Shown here one piece after another: positions 7,450 through 15,726 of a DNA stretch of 64,000 bases. Origin of the DNA: CAMLQK01 sp035690865 (lineage in GTDB: Bacteria > Patescibacteriota > Saccharimonadia > Saccharimonadales > UBA4665); assembly GCA_035690865.1 (NCBI GenBank), contig DASSKE010000003.1:153823-217822 (forward strand). Reading direction: 5' to 3'. Below the pieces are notes generated by a model. That model had not been told where the DNA came from. It saw only the letters and a program-made list of their open reading frames with translations, and searched no databases. Both the position numbers and the translations under genes were made by a program. How positions within the stretch are numbered: the stretch's first letter is position 1; each line of letters starts with the position of its first letter.

Positions 7450-8016
7450 ATGGCTCTGAGCATTACTAACCTCAAGAAAGGTACAATCTTTCAGCTTGAA
7501 GGCGTACCCTACCGCGTTGTTGAGTACAACCAAAAGGTAATGGGCCGCGGCGGTTCAATTGTGAACGTACGTATTAAAAGTTTGCTCGACGGCAAGGTGC
7601 TCGAAAAAACTTTTAAGGGCAACGAACAACTTGATAGTGCAGACGTATCGAACCAAAATGCTCAGTATTTATATACTGATGGCGCTGTATTCTACTTTAT
7701 GAATGAAGAAACCTTCGAGCAATTTGAGGTTTCGGCAGATTTAGTAGGCGATGGGGCAGGGTACCTTAAAGAAGGCGATCGTGTGCAGCTGCAGTTCTTT
7801 AATGGTCAGCCAATTACTGTTGAGCTTGCCAAGAATGTTCCACTTGCAGTAACGTACACCGAAAACGTGGTTAAGGGTGATACAACCAGCAGCGTACTCA
7901 AAGATGCGACATTGGAAACAGGCATAACCATAAAAGTGCCTGCATTTATTAAGCAAGGTGATATTATTAAAGTAGATACCCGCACCGGCGAGTATCTTGA
8001 GCGGGTAAAAAACTAG
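7450..8016 (+). CDS. efp: elongation factor P
   Basis: 188 residues, full length, with three beta-barrel domains: KOW-like domain I (1-65), central OB domain (about 66-128), and C-terminal OB domain ending DIIKVDTRTGEYLERV, the EF-P signature. EF-P rescues ribosomes stalled on polyproline; several Pro-rich proteins are encoded here. The tip of the domain I loop, where E. coli has Lys34, reads VMGRGGS, so the tip residue is Arg33. Arg at this position is known from EarP-rhamnosylated EF-Ps, but no earP is in the window. AAAGGA ribosome site at the right distance. Confidence 0.96.
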   Translation: MALSITNLKKGTIFQLEGVPYRVVEYNQKVMGRGGSIVNVRIKSLLDGKVLEKTFKGNEQLDSADVSNQNAQYLYTDGAVFYFMNEETFEQFEVSADLVGDGAGYLKEGDRVQLQFFNGQPITVELAKNVPLAVTYTENVVKGDTTSSVLKDATLETGITIKVPAFIKQGDIIKVDTRTGEYLERVKN

Positions 8017-8091
8017 TTACTTTTTGGGCTTATGGGGCAGACTACCGATAACTGGCTGAAGATAAGCTCACTGATAAGGGGGGTTATTATA

Positions 8092-9795
8092 GTGGGAGTA
8101 GTTCGGCTGTTCCGAGCCGTGCGACGATGGAAATATAGGCACACGCGACAGATACGTCTAGCGGGCCTTGCTTTGCTGGGATTGGCAGGTCTGTGTGTGC
8201 TAGTGCAGCTCGCCTATCCTTCGAGCCGCATACGCCCTAATGCCTCAATCGAAGGCCAGACAGTGGGCAACAAAACAATTGACCAAGCTACTACTTCTTT
8301 ACAAAAGACCTATCAAGACGCCGCGGTCACCATTAAACTTGGAAACGCGCAGCCTAAAGCAAGTTATAAAGAAGTGGGCATTACTATCAACGCAAAACAG
8401 GCGGCCAAAGAAGCGGCCAGGTATCCTGTTTGGCAGCGTTTTGTACCATTTAGTTTGTTCTTCCCCAGCGACCATAAGGTAACGGGCGACTTTGATGACG
8501 AAAGAATTGACTATTATGCCAAACAGCTTGCTGGTAAGTATTCAAAAGCAGCAACAAACGCAAGTATTAAGGTAAACGGTGATACGGTTGAGCTTGTTTC
8601 GGCCAAACCAAGCCAGGATTTTAGTGCCGCCGCCATCACTCAGGCTATAAAAAATGCCGAGTTAAAAGTTGTAACGCGAGCCGAAGTTAAGCCGACGGTA
8701 AAAAAGGCAGCACGTGATGATAAATCGGTGCAAAAAGCGCTGAATGAAGCAAAAAAAGTAATCAACACACCGATTGTACTCAAACTAAGCGGCGACAAAA
8801 TTACCGTGGACAAAAAAATCGTGGCCAGTTGGCTCGATTTCCCAGAGAATCCCAGCACTAAGCAACTAGAGCTGAGCGTTAAGCAAGACGTAGTGCGAAG
8901 CTATATTACAACCCTGCAGGGCAAAGTATATAAGGCGCCTGGCGAAGTAAAAGTTTCGTTGTACGACGGGCAGGAAATAAGCCGAACCTCTGGCAAGACT
9001 GGTATTGGCCTTGATATTGAGGATGCAACAACAGAAATAGCTGATCTTATAACGCAGCATAAAACAGAAGCGATAACACTTAAAACAATTACCATTCCAG
9101 CTAAAGTGACCTACGTTCGCGACTATAGTGATACCCAGGCTGGTCTTTCGGCACTTTTAGGCGATATTAAAAAATCCGGCATGAGCGTTTCTGTCATTGA
9201 ATTAGGAAATAAGGGCCGCTCTGCAAACGCAGACGGTGACAAGCAATATGTCGCAGCAAGTACCTATAAGCTGTTTGTTGCCTATGCCGTTATTAAAAAG
9301 ATTGAAGCAGGGCAGATGAGCTGGACTGACGTTATCAGCAATGGCCGGAGTGCCGAGGCGTGCTTTGAGGCGATGATTGTGGTCTCTGATAACCCCTGCG
9401 CCAAGGCTTTTGGCGATAAGATCGGCTGGCTGAATGTTCAGAATATGATGCACGATTTAGGCCTAACGAACACGCAGCTTTCGGGCGGACTTTTTACTAC
9501 CACAAATGACCTTGCAAAATACCTTCAGCAGCTGCAAAACGGGAGTTTGCTCTCGGCCAGTGGTACCGACCGGCTGATTAGCGCTATGAAGCGGCAAGTT
9601 TACCGTTCTGGCATTCCCGCTGGAACAGGACTTACGGTGGCCGATAAAGTTGGCTTTATCGACAGCTACTTGCACGACGCGGCTATTGTGTACGGTCCAA
9701 AGGGGCCATATATCTTGACTATCATGACGAGTGGCAGTTCGTGGAGTGCTATCTCTAGCGTGAGTGGCCAAATAAACGAGTATCTCAACCGCTAA
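8092..9795 (+). CDS. membrane-anchored beta-lactamase-fold serine hydrolase with PG-binding domains
   Basis: 567 residues from GTG at 8092, chosen because AAGGGGGG lies 8 bases upstream; an in-frame ATG at 8032 adds 20 residues but has no ribosome site. A basic N-terminus leads into one membrane segment (LAGLALLGLAGLCVLVQLAY). Residues about 60-330 are two repeats of a VanW/YoaR-type peptidoglycan-binding fold (SASIEG/KTGIGLDIEDA-like motifs). The C-terminal ~230 residues are a class A beta-lactamase/DD-peptidase-like domain with the full set of motifs: S-T-Y-K at 390-393, SDN at 432-434 and K-V-G at 519-521. Probably a cell-wall hydrolase facing outwards; drug hydrolysis is not implied. Confidence 0.85.
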   Translation: MGVVRLFRAVRRWKYRHTRQIRLAGLALLGLAGLCVLVQLAYPSSRIRPNASIEGQTVGNKTIDQATTSLQKTYQDAAVTIKLGNAQPKASYKEVGITINAKQAAKEAARYPVWQRFVPFSLFFPSDHKVTGDFDDERIDYYAKQLAGKYSKAATNASIKVNGDTVELVSAKPSQDFSAAAITQAIKNAELKVVTRAEVKPTVKKAARDDKSVQKALNEAKKVINTPIVLKLSGDKITVDKKIVASWLDFPENPSTKQLELSVKQDVVRSYITTLQGKVYKAPGEVKVSLYDGQEISRTSGKTGIGLDIEDATTEIADLITQHKTEAITLKTITIPAKVTYVRDYSDTQAGLSALLGDIKKSGMSVSVIELGNKGRSANADGDKQYVAASTYKLFVAYAVIKKIEAGQMSWTDVISNGRSAEACFEAMIVVSDNPCAKAFGDKIGWLNVQNMMHDLGLTNTQLSGGLFTTTNDLAKYLQQLQNGSLLSASGTDRLISAMKRQVYRSGIPAGTGLTVADKVGFIDSYLHDAAIVYGPKGPYILTIMTSGSSWSAISSVSGQINEYLNR

Positions 9796-9813
9796 GGGTA
9801 AAGAATTCTGCAT

Positions 9814-10548
9814 ATGAAGCGCCGTCTCGATCAGTTAGTATTTGAAAAAGGTTTGGTTCAGTCACGTAGTCAGGCGGAAAGCTGGATTAAACTCGGTAAG
9901 GTAACGGTTGGTGGCCAGCAAGTGACTAAGCCAGGTGCGAGCGTTGACGAGGATGCCGAGATTGAGCTGAAGGCCGATGAACAATACGTTTCTCGGGCTG
10001 GACTGAAGCTCGCTTCGGTGGCGCAGATTCTTGATTTGCATTTTGCTGGCAAGGTAATGCTTGACGTCGGTAGTTCTACTGGCGGCTTTACGGACTTTGC
10101 ATTACGGCGCGGTGCAAAAAAAGTCATCGCTGTAGATGTGGGTACCGATCAGCTCCATCCCAGCTTGCGTCCAAACCCTGCTATTGAACTGCACGAACAG
10201 ACGGATATTCGCTCAATTACCAGTACTTCTTCGCCAATTGACATCGTTGTTATAGATGTGTCGTTTATCAGCTTACGCGAGATTTTGCCACACATTGCTA
10301 CGTTATGCGGACCGCAAACTATTGTTGCGGCCATGGTAAAGCCGCAATTTGAGGCGCAGCAAAGCGATATCAAGCATAAGGGTGTTATTAAGAACGACCG
10401 TATGCGGCGTGATGTGCTTAAGGATTTTGAGCAATGGGTTAAGCCGTACTTTGTGGTACTCGGCAAGGCTGACTCCGAAGTTGCAGGTTCTAAAGGCAAC
10501 CGCGAACGATTTTATAAGCTTCGCTGCACAGCTCTTCCGCGTAGATAA
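9814..10548 (+). CDS. tlyA: TlyA-family rRNA (cytidine-2'-O)-methyltransferase
   Basis: 244 residues. N-terminal S4 RNA-binding domain (1-60, RLDQLVFEKGLVQSRSQAES) followed by an FtsJ/RrmJ-like Rossmann methyltransferase with the SAM-binding motif LDVGSSTGGFTDFALRRGA and catalytic-region sequence VDVSFISLREILP. This domain pair defines the TlyA/hemolysin-A family, which methylates cytidines of 16S and/or 23S rRNA at the 2'-O position. It starts 18 bases after the hydrolase gene on the same strand. Confidence 0.93.
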   Translation: MKRRLDQLVFEKGLVQSRSQAESWIKLGKVTVGGQQVTKPGASVDEDAEIELKADEQYVSRAGLKLASVAQILDLHFAGKVMLDVGSSTGGFTDFALRRGAKKVIAVDVGTDQLHPSLRPNPAIELHEQTDIRSITSTSSPIDIVVIDVSFISLREILPHIATLCGPQTIVAAMVKPQFEAQQSDIKHKGVIKNDRMRRDVLKDFEQWVKPYFVVLGKADSEVAGSKGNRERFYKLRCTALPRR

Positions 10549-10604
10549 CAGGGGTTGTCAAAAAGAATATAGAGTGACGAAGGTGCTTATGGTACACTGC
10601 CAAT

Positions 10605-11315
10605 ATGTACTTCAAAAGCCGCACCGAAGCGGGAAAAATTCTTGCAGAAGAAATTGTAAAAAAATATCAAAGCCAACATTGCGCCGTTGTTGCTTTAAGT
10701 GATGGTGCGGTTATGGTTGGTGCGCAAATTGCCATGAAACTCCACTGTGTGCTTACCATGCTGCAAACAAACGCTATTCAGTTGCCGCGTGAGAATGCGG
10801 CGGTGGGGGGCATTAGCTCTGACGGCAGTTTTACCTATAATAGCGCATATTCACCGGGCCAGATTGAAGACTTTATTAGTGAATACCGCACATTCATTGA
10901 GCAAGAAAAGATGACGAAGATGCAGGAGATGCATCATGGTACTGGCGGCGGAACACTTATTCGAAAAAGCTTGCTGCGCAACAAAACAGTTATTCTGGTG
11001 TCGGATGGCTTGAGCAATGGGTTCTCGCTCGACTTGGCCCAAGAATATCTTAAACCCATTAAGACACACAAGATTGTGGTAGCTACGCCTTTTGCGAGCG
11101 TGCCTGCGGTGGACCGGATGCACGTGCTCGCAGACGAAATCTTTTGTTTATCGGTTATCGAAGATTATATGACTACCGACCACTATTACGAGACACAAGA
11201 CGTACCCAGCCACGAATCAGTAGTCCGTGCCGTGGAAGAAATTGTTACGCACTGGAAGCAAAAAGAAGCTCGGGCTACTCAAGATACCGTCGCAAACGCT
11301 CAGCGTCCACAATAG
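10605..11315 (+). CDS. phosphoribosyltransferase-like protein with a degenerate PRPP loop
   Basis: 236 residues. The fold resembles COG1926-type phosphoribosyltransferases: an N-terminal YFKSRTEAGKILAEEI, a substrate-loop-like GALSDGA-type turn (VVALSDGAVMVGA) and the position of the PRPP motif. That motif reads VILVSDGLSNG (129-139) instead of VILVDDGIATG, losing the first catalytic acid and the Thr. It may have a changed activity or only bind nucleotides. Starts leaderless: TACACT at 10593-10598 is 6 bases before the ATG. Its last 41 bases overlap the convergent Crp/Fnr gene. Confidence 0.75.
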   Translation: MYFKSRTEAGKILAEEIVKKYQSQHCAVVALSDGAVMVGAQIAMKLHCVLTMLQTNAIQLPRENAAVGGISSDGSFTYNSAYSPGQIEDFISEYRTFIEQEKMTKMQEMHHGTGGGTLIRKSLLRNKTVILVSDGLSNGFSLDLAQEYLKPIKTHKIVVATPFASVPAVDRMHVLADEIFCLSVIEDYMTTDHYYETQDVPSHESVVRAVEEIVTHWKQKEARATQDTVANAQRPQ

Positions 11316-11925
11316 TAATCATAGATTGTTTGCTGGTAATGAGTCCCTGGCGTTCAAGGGTGGCTAACTCACGGCTGGTAGTCTCACGCGTGGCACTAAT
11401 TGAGCTGGCGATATCCTGGTGCCGCATTGGTACTTCGAGCAAAAGACCTGCCTCGGTTTGGGTGCCAAAACGCCGCGCTGTAGTAAAGAGAAAAGAAACC
11501 AGCCTTTCGCGGACACTCCGGTATTCCAAGTTGATAATACGTTCTGAATGAGAGCGATACATATCTACGAGCATGTCCACGAGCGGCAGTGCTGTAGCTG
11601 GATTTTGGTTTATGTGCTCTAAAAACTGTTCGCGCTCTACCCTAAAAACAGTAGTAGGGGCGAGGGCGGTGTAAATAATTTGCCGGTCATCGCCGGTAAC
11701 AGCCCAGGTAAGGCCGAGTATCTCGCCAGTCTTACGGATAATAAGGAGATTCTCGTCGCCGTATTTAGTAATATCGTATGCTTTAACAAGCCCTTGCGCT
11801 ATGTAAAAGATGCCTGAAGGTGGACTGCCCGGCCTGATTATAAAATCATTCTTATTAAACCGGAGTCTGGTACCTTGGTGAAAAAGGTTGATTAGTGCGT
11901 TGGTGGGGCCTTCAGCCGTCAACAT
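11275..11925 (-). CDS. Crp/Fnr-family transcription regulator
   Basis: 216 residues from the ATG at 11925. The -10 box CATACT (11932-11937) ends 6 bases before this ATG, so the longer in-frame TTG start at 11991 is unlikely. Residues 10-120 form a cyclic-nucleotide-binding-type beta barrel (GIFYIAQGLVKAYDITKYGD), followed by the long dimer helix and a Crp-type helix-turn-helix at the C-terminus (HQDIASSISATRETTSRELA). No Cys cluster of the Fnr type is visible, and the cAMP-contact residues are not conserved, so the effector is unknown. The gene ends inside the convergent phosphoribosyltransferase-like gene. Confidence 0.9.
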   Translation of the reverse strand: MLTAEGPTNALINLFHQGTRLRFNKNDFIIRPGSPPSGIFYIAQGLVKAYDITKYGDENLLIIRKTGEILGLTWAVTGDDRQIIYTALAPTTVFRVEREQFLEHINQNPATALPLVDMLVDMYRSHSERIINLEYRSVRERLVSFLFTTARRFGTQTEAGLLLEVPMRHQDIASSISATRETTSRELATLERQGLITSKQSMITIVDAERLRRYLE

Positions 11926-12129
11926 ATCCACAGTATGGCACAAGATAAGCCTCTTGGCTAGTACCAGAGGTAGCATAAGCGTTTTATACAACTAATAGTA
12001 GCGTAAAAGAGCACCAATGTATGTGATATAAATCTCTTATTCTGCGTGACAAAGCTAACCGTAGTAACGTAAGTTATTTTTTATAGTAATAAGTACCAAC
12101 AATATCAATGTTGGAGTAAGGAGGGAGAG

Positions 12130-12726
12130 ATGCTTAGCCTTGAGCAAATTGAAAGTCAGCTCAAAAAGGCGGGATGTCATTTCCGCTTCTGGGGCCGCGG
12201 TGAGATTCGCGAGCTTCGGAAAGTGCTGTCGTCGGACGAAGTGGTTGAACACTGCGTTAATGGACGGTACAGTAACGGATTTGCAATGCTCGTTGCCACA
12301 AACCACCGTCTGCTCCTGATTGACCACAAACCGATGTTCTCTTCGGTAGAAGATATCCGCTATGACATGATTGCCGAACTCGATTTTAGCTGGCAACTAC
12401 TAACTGGTACGATCCGCGTACAAACACCAAGCAGGCAGCTCAGATTTATGAGCTGGAGCCACTACCATTTGCAGCAAGTTATTGACCGCACGCAGGCACA
12501 CATGCAAGCCCTGCGCGATCATTACACTCAAACGGCCCAAGCAGCTGCGCCAAGCAGCGGCGGTCTACAGATGCTCTACGACGAGCGCACCGGCGTCGGG
12601 GTGCTTCTCGGCGGAATTGTGCTGCAAAACGGGGCCATCGGCCCTATTTTTTTACAACCTAACCCGTACTGGCGAATGGTTCCGCCAACAGTAATGCGGC
12701 GAAGGGTATATCCGCGGTTCTTTTAA
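12130..12726 (+). CDS. bacterial PH-domain protein (YokE-like)
   Basis: 198 residues. A strong AAGGAGG ribosome site lies just before the ATG. Residues about 30-120 look like a YokE-type bacterial pleckstrin-homology domain (SDEVVEHCVNGRYSNGFAML, then TNHRLLLIDHKP), followed by an amphipathic helix (HYHLQQVIDRTQAHMQAL) and a Gly/Pro-rich tail. No membrane segment. A short inverted repeat CCAACA/TGTTGG (12096-12114) sits in the leader between the Crp/Fnr gene and this one. Function unknown; such domains often act in stress-related protein assembly. Confidence 0.7.
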   Translation: MLSLEQIESQLKKAGCHFRFWGRGEIRELRKVLSSDEVVEHCVNGRYSNGFAMLVATNHRLLLIDHKPMFSSVEDIRYDMIAELDFSWQLLTGTIRVQTPSRQLRFMSWSHYHLQQVIDRTQAHMQALRDHYTQTAQAAAPSSGGLQMLYDERTGVGVLLGGIVLQNGAIGPIFLQPNPYWRMVPPTVMRRRVYPRFF

Positions 12727-12750
12727 GGCAATGAACTGACGGAGTAGGAT

Positions 12751-12784
12751 TCACCGGTGTTCTCTTAAAAGGGGATGCCGGTGA
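12751..12784. repeat. inverted repeat before the kinase promoter
   Basis: TCACCGG (12751-12757) and CCGGTGA (12778-12784) are inverted around a 20-base loop. The right arm is 5 bases upstream of the -10 box TATACT (12790-12795) of the BadF-type kinase. The half-site recurs as a continuous palindrome at 40439-40452. Confidence 0.5.
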
Positions 12785-12802
12785 TCTGATATACTAAGCA
12801 GC

Positions 12803-13690
12803 ATGACATACTTTGTTGGCATTGACGGCGGCGGCAGTAAGATTGAGTTTGCGGTGAGTGACCACGAATTGCATATCGTAGAGCGTTTTAGAATAGAGCA
12901 GGGGGTAAATCCTTGGCATTCTGGCATAGACCAAACAATAAGCTTGCTGCATGAAGGGCTAAATCGGCTCGAAAAGTATCGATCTGAAACAGATGGTTTG
13001 GTAGCGGGAATCGCGGGCTGTTTTAATGCTAATCAGTTTCGGCAACCCATTTTGAATGTGCTCCGAAGTTTTTGTGCAAATGCCGACTTGGTTGGGGATT
13101 TGCCCACAGGCTTTAGGGCGGTGAGTAATGCCAAAGCCGGCATCGTGGCTATTGCGGGAAGTGGTTCCAGCGCGGTGCTTTTTTACAGCACGGGCGACCA
13201 TTATTTGTATGATGCCGTAGGAAATGGCGGCCGAGATGTTGGATATACGCTTGCCAAGGCTTTTGAGCGCGGCCAAATCGCTGAACCTGCAAAAAGCTTT
13301 TTGGCTGATAAGGCGCCAAGCTTAACGAATGGCTCGCTAGAAAAAACCGCTGATTATTACCATAGCCAAGAAGTGCGTGAACTGCCGCGACATCTTGCCG
13401 CTTTGCACGAGGACGATCCAGCTTTTGCGGCAATAAAGCCGTGGATTGATAGCGCGGCTGATCGTTGGCGATTCAAACTATATGGCATGATTACCAAATT
13501 TGGAGGTGTCGAGAAGGAGCTGGATACATTTCCGGTGGTGCTTAATGGGGGCCTTTGGAAGTTTGAATACTTTAGGCAGCAGGTTGTGAATCCTTTGCGG
13601 GCTGAGTTCCCGCACGTACATATTGTGTTTGATCCCGCGGCGCAACCGGTGATAGGTGCACTGCGGATGGCTAAAGATTTGACTGAGTAA
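12803..13690 (+). CDS. BadF/BadG-type ASKHA kinase (N-acetylglucosamine kinase-like)
   Basis: 295 residues, the usual length of GlcNAc kinase-like BadF family members. Phosphate-1 loop at the N-terminus (FVGIDGGGSKIEFAVSD), phosphate-2/connect region with IVAIAGSGSSAVLF, and NGGRDVGYTLAKAF, the family's adenosine-side signature GGxGRxLG-like. Probably phosphorylates an amino sugar from recycled or host-derived cell wall. TATACT at 12790-12795 is 7 bases before the ATG, so the mRNA should be leaderless. Convergent with ychF, with a single base between the two stop codons. Confidence 0.85.
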   Translation: MTYFVGIDGGGSKIEFAVSDHELHIVERFRIEQGVNPWHSGIDQTISLLHEGLNRLEKYRSETDGLVAGIAGCFNANQFRQPILNVLRSFCANADLVGDLPTGFRAVSNAKAGIVAIAGSGSSAVLFYSTGDHYLYDAVGNGGRDVGYTLAKAFERGQIAEPAKSFLADKAPSLTNGSLEKTADYYHSQEVRELPRHLAALHEDDPAFAAIKPWIDSAADRWRFKLYGMITKFGGVEKELDTFPVVLNGGLWKFEYFRQQVVNPLRAEFPHVHIVFDPAAQPVIGALRMAKDLTE

Positions 13691-13691
13691 T

Positions 13692-14777
13692 CTATTTGCT
13701 TACATTAAAGCGGAATTCCACGACATCGCCGGGCTGCATAATGTAGTCTTTTCCTTCGGTGCGCATCTTGCCAGCTTGTTTGGCGGCCTGCTCGGATCCA
13801 GCAGCCATAAGATCGTCATAATCAACAATTTGAGCAGCAATAAAGCCGCGTTCAAAGTCGCCATGAATAACACCAGCGGCCTGCGGAGCGGTAAAACCTT
13901 TTTTAATGGTCCATGCCCGAACTTCTTTTTCGCCAGCTGTTAGGTAGCTTTGCAGGCCCAAGGTATCGTAAGCAGCGTGGATAAGCTGCACAAGCCCAGA
14001 CTCCTTTTGACCGTAGCTCTCGAGCAACTCGCTAGCATCTGCTTCGTCGAGGCCTTGCAGCTCACTTTCGAGCTTTGCGCACACAAACAGGGCTTTGGCT
14101 GGCGCAACGAGTGCCGCTAACTCTTGCTTTTTATCATCATCGGCAAGGCCATTCTCGTCCAGGTTGAACAAATAAATAACCGGCTTTGCGGTTAACAGAT
14201 GCAGGTCGGCGATGTGGTCCGGGTTAATGCCGTCTACGCTCGAAAGCGGCTGGCCGTCGTTTAGAATATCGTGCACCTTTTGCAGTGTTTCGGCTACGGG
14301 GCGAAGTTTAGGGTTGGCCCGCGATTCTTTTTCAAGCTTTGGCAGGCGTTTTTGTACGGTTTGCAAATCGGCCAGTACCAGCTCGGTGTTGATAACATCA
14401 ATATCTTTTTTGGGGTCGTGCTGCTCGTCTACGTGCAGAACATTACTATCCTCAAAAGCGCGCACTACATGCACAATAGCGTTTACGGTACGAATGTGAC
14501 TAAGAAATTGATTGCCTAAACCTTCACCCTGGCTAGCGCCGGCGACTAAGCCGGCAATGTCCACAAAAGTAGTCGTTGCCGGAATAATTTTTTGTGCATG
14601 ATACATGTTAGCCAGCTTTTGCAGCCGTTCGTCAGGGACCGGAACGATACCGGTATTTGGTTCAATGGTGGCAAACGGATAGTTCGCTGCCAAAATATTA
14701 CTACCGGTGAGGGCGTTAAATAGGGTTGATTTGCCGACGTTAGGCAAGCCGACGATTCCAATAGAAAGTGAAGCCAT
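13692..14777 (-). CDS. ychF: ribosome-associated ATPase YchF/OLA1
   Basis: 361 residues, essentially the usual 363. G1 GLPNVGKSTLFNALT, G3-region DIAGLVAGASQGEGLGNQFL, and the G4 variant NLDE instead of NKxD, which explains the ATP preference of this Obg-like GTPase subfamily. A coiled-coil insert (about 120-200) and a C-terminal TGS domain ending VVEFRFNV complete the family architecture. TATAAT on the minus strand (14788-14793) lies 10 bases before the ATG; the divergent 2H phosphoesterase promoter is next to it. Confidence 0.97.
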   Translation of the reverse strand: MASLSIGIVGLPNVGKSTLFNALTGSNILAANYPFATIEPNTGIVPVPDERLQKLANMYHAQKIIPATTTFVDIAGLVAGASQGEGLGNQFLSHIRTVNAIVHVVRAFEDSNVLHVDEQHDPKKDIDVINTELVLADLQTVQKRLPKLEKESRANPKLRPVAETLQKVHDILNDGQPLSSVDGINPDHIADLHLLTAKPVIYLFNLDENGLADDDKKQELAALVAPAKALFVCAKLESELQGLDEADASELLESYGQKESGLVQLIHAAYDTLGLQSYLTAGEKEVRAWTIKKGFTAPQAAGVIHGDFERGFIAAQIVDYDDLMAAGSEQAAKQAGKMRTEGKDYIMQPGDVVEFRFNVSK

Positions 14778-14833
14778 ATTGCCTTGTATTATAACAGAGG
14801 TAACTCGTGCAACAAAATGCTACAATAGCAGAT

Positions 14834-15295
14834 ATGAAGCGGATGTATCTATTTACCCTCGAAGTGGTGCCGCTTGAGGTTGGAAAAGCGTATGATGCGC
14901 TGCCGTCGCACCTTACGCTGGTAAGCCGCTTTTGGAGTGAGAAAACGCCGTCGCAAATAGCACAGGCTGTCGAACCATTATTTGGTCAGACGCCGCCGAT
15001 TGCGCTACGTTTTGGTACAACAACACAGCTTGGCCCAAAGCAGCTCACGGTACATATCGTTGAGCATTCGCCAGAGATAAAGATAGCCCACAACGGGATC
15101 TGTGACGCTCTGGATGCGCTTGGCGCCGAGTATGAGTACCCACAATTTGTACGGGAAGGGCACAAACCGCACGTTACGCAGCGCCAGCAAATGCATTTTG
15201 CGAATGGCGACAAATTGGTCGCAAAAGCGGCTTATCTTATTGAGGTAGTGGACCGGAAACGAGTGGTGCGGCAGCGGTTTCTGCTTGAAGGCTAA
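14834..15295 (+). CDS. 2H phosphoesterase-superfamily protein (2'-5' RNA ligase-like)
   Basis: 153 residues from the ATG at 14834. TACAAT at 14821-14826, preceded by the extended-10 TG, ends 7 bases before this ATG; the upstream ATG at 14807 would lie outside the transcript. Two H-x-T motifs at the expected spacing mark the 2H fold: SHLTLVSRF near the N-terminus and KPHVTQR near residue 125. Members act on 2',3'-cyclic phosphates or 2'-5' linkages in RNA; the substrate here is unknown. The 3' end overlaps the convergent 116-residue gene by 59 bases. Confidence 0.85.
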   Translation: MKRMYLFTLEVVPLEVGKAYDALPSHLTLVSRFWSEKTPSQIAQAVEPLFGQTPPIALRFGTTTQLGPKQLTVHIVEHSPEIKIAHNGICDALDALGAEYEYPQFVREGHKPHVTQRQQMHFANGDKLVAKAAYLIEVVDRKRVVRQRFLLEG

Positions 15296-15587
15296 CGGCG
15301 TGAGCGTGAGCTACGGCACAGCCGCCAAGGCAGGCTGCGGTATCTTGCATAGCCGCGTCAAACAGTCCTTGTACTTCGCCGGTAGCGCGTTCGGCCAAAT
15401 TCTGGGCCAGCTCCTTTAGGCTGCTGTCGGCAGAAGTCATTTCCAGCGATTCGCGTACAGCTTCTTGGGTGGCGACCAGTTTTCCGAGGTGGGCGCACGG
15501 CTCCTTGCTATTAGGGCAAAGTCCATTTGCTAGATAGTGCTCGTAACCGGCGTTTCGTATGATTGGGGTGAGATCTCGTGCTGTCAT
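15237..15587 (-). CDS. small Cys/His-containing protein of unknown function
   Basis: 116 residues. The extended-10 box TGC-TATAGT (minus strand, 15596-15601) ends 8 bases before the ATG, strong support that this is a real leaderless gene. It contains CPNSKEPCAHLG (C24, C31) and CLGGCAVAHAH near residue 87, which could bind metal. No signal peptide or membrane segment. No family recognised. Confidence 0.7.
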   Translation of the reverse strand: MTARDLTPIIRNAGYEHYLANGLCPNSKEPCAHLGKLVATQEAVRESLEMTSADSSLKELAQNLAERATGEVQGLFDAAMQDTAACLGGCAVAHAHAVSLQAETAAAPLVSGPLPQ

Positions 15588-15682
15588 GAGAGTTGACTAT
15601 AGCATAGCCTCCCAAAGATGCATGTGGATTTATTTACGACTTTTTGCTTTATTACAAAGCGTTCCTATAACAAAGGTGGGAG

Positions 15683-15712
15683 TTGTTTTTTGTGATGAGG
15701 CTAGGGTACAAT
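15683..15712 (+). promoter_or_regulatory. promoter upstream of the pilus-locus TPR gene
   Basis: TTGTTT (15683-15688), 18-base spacer, TACAAT (15707-15712); ATG at 15727 follows 14 bases later. Likely start of the first transcript of the pilus locus. Confidence 0.65.
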
Positions 15713-15726
15713 GAAGCGTAAGCATT

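Noticed and set aside
8092..9795. Acquired antibiotic-resistance beta-lactamase
   Set aside because: The enzyme is membrane-anchored with peptidoglycan-binding repeats and has no mobile-element context; a cell-wall role is more likely.
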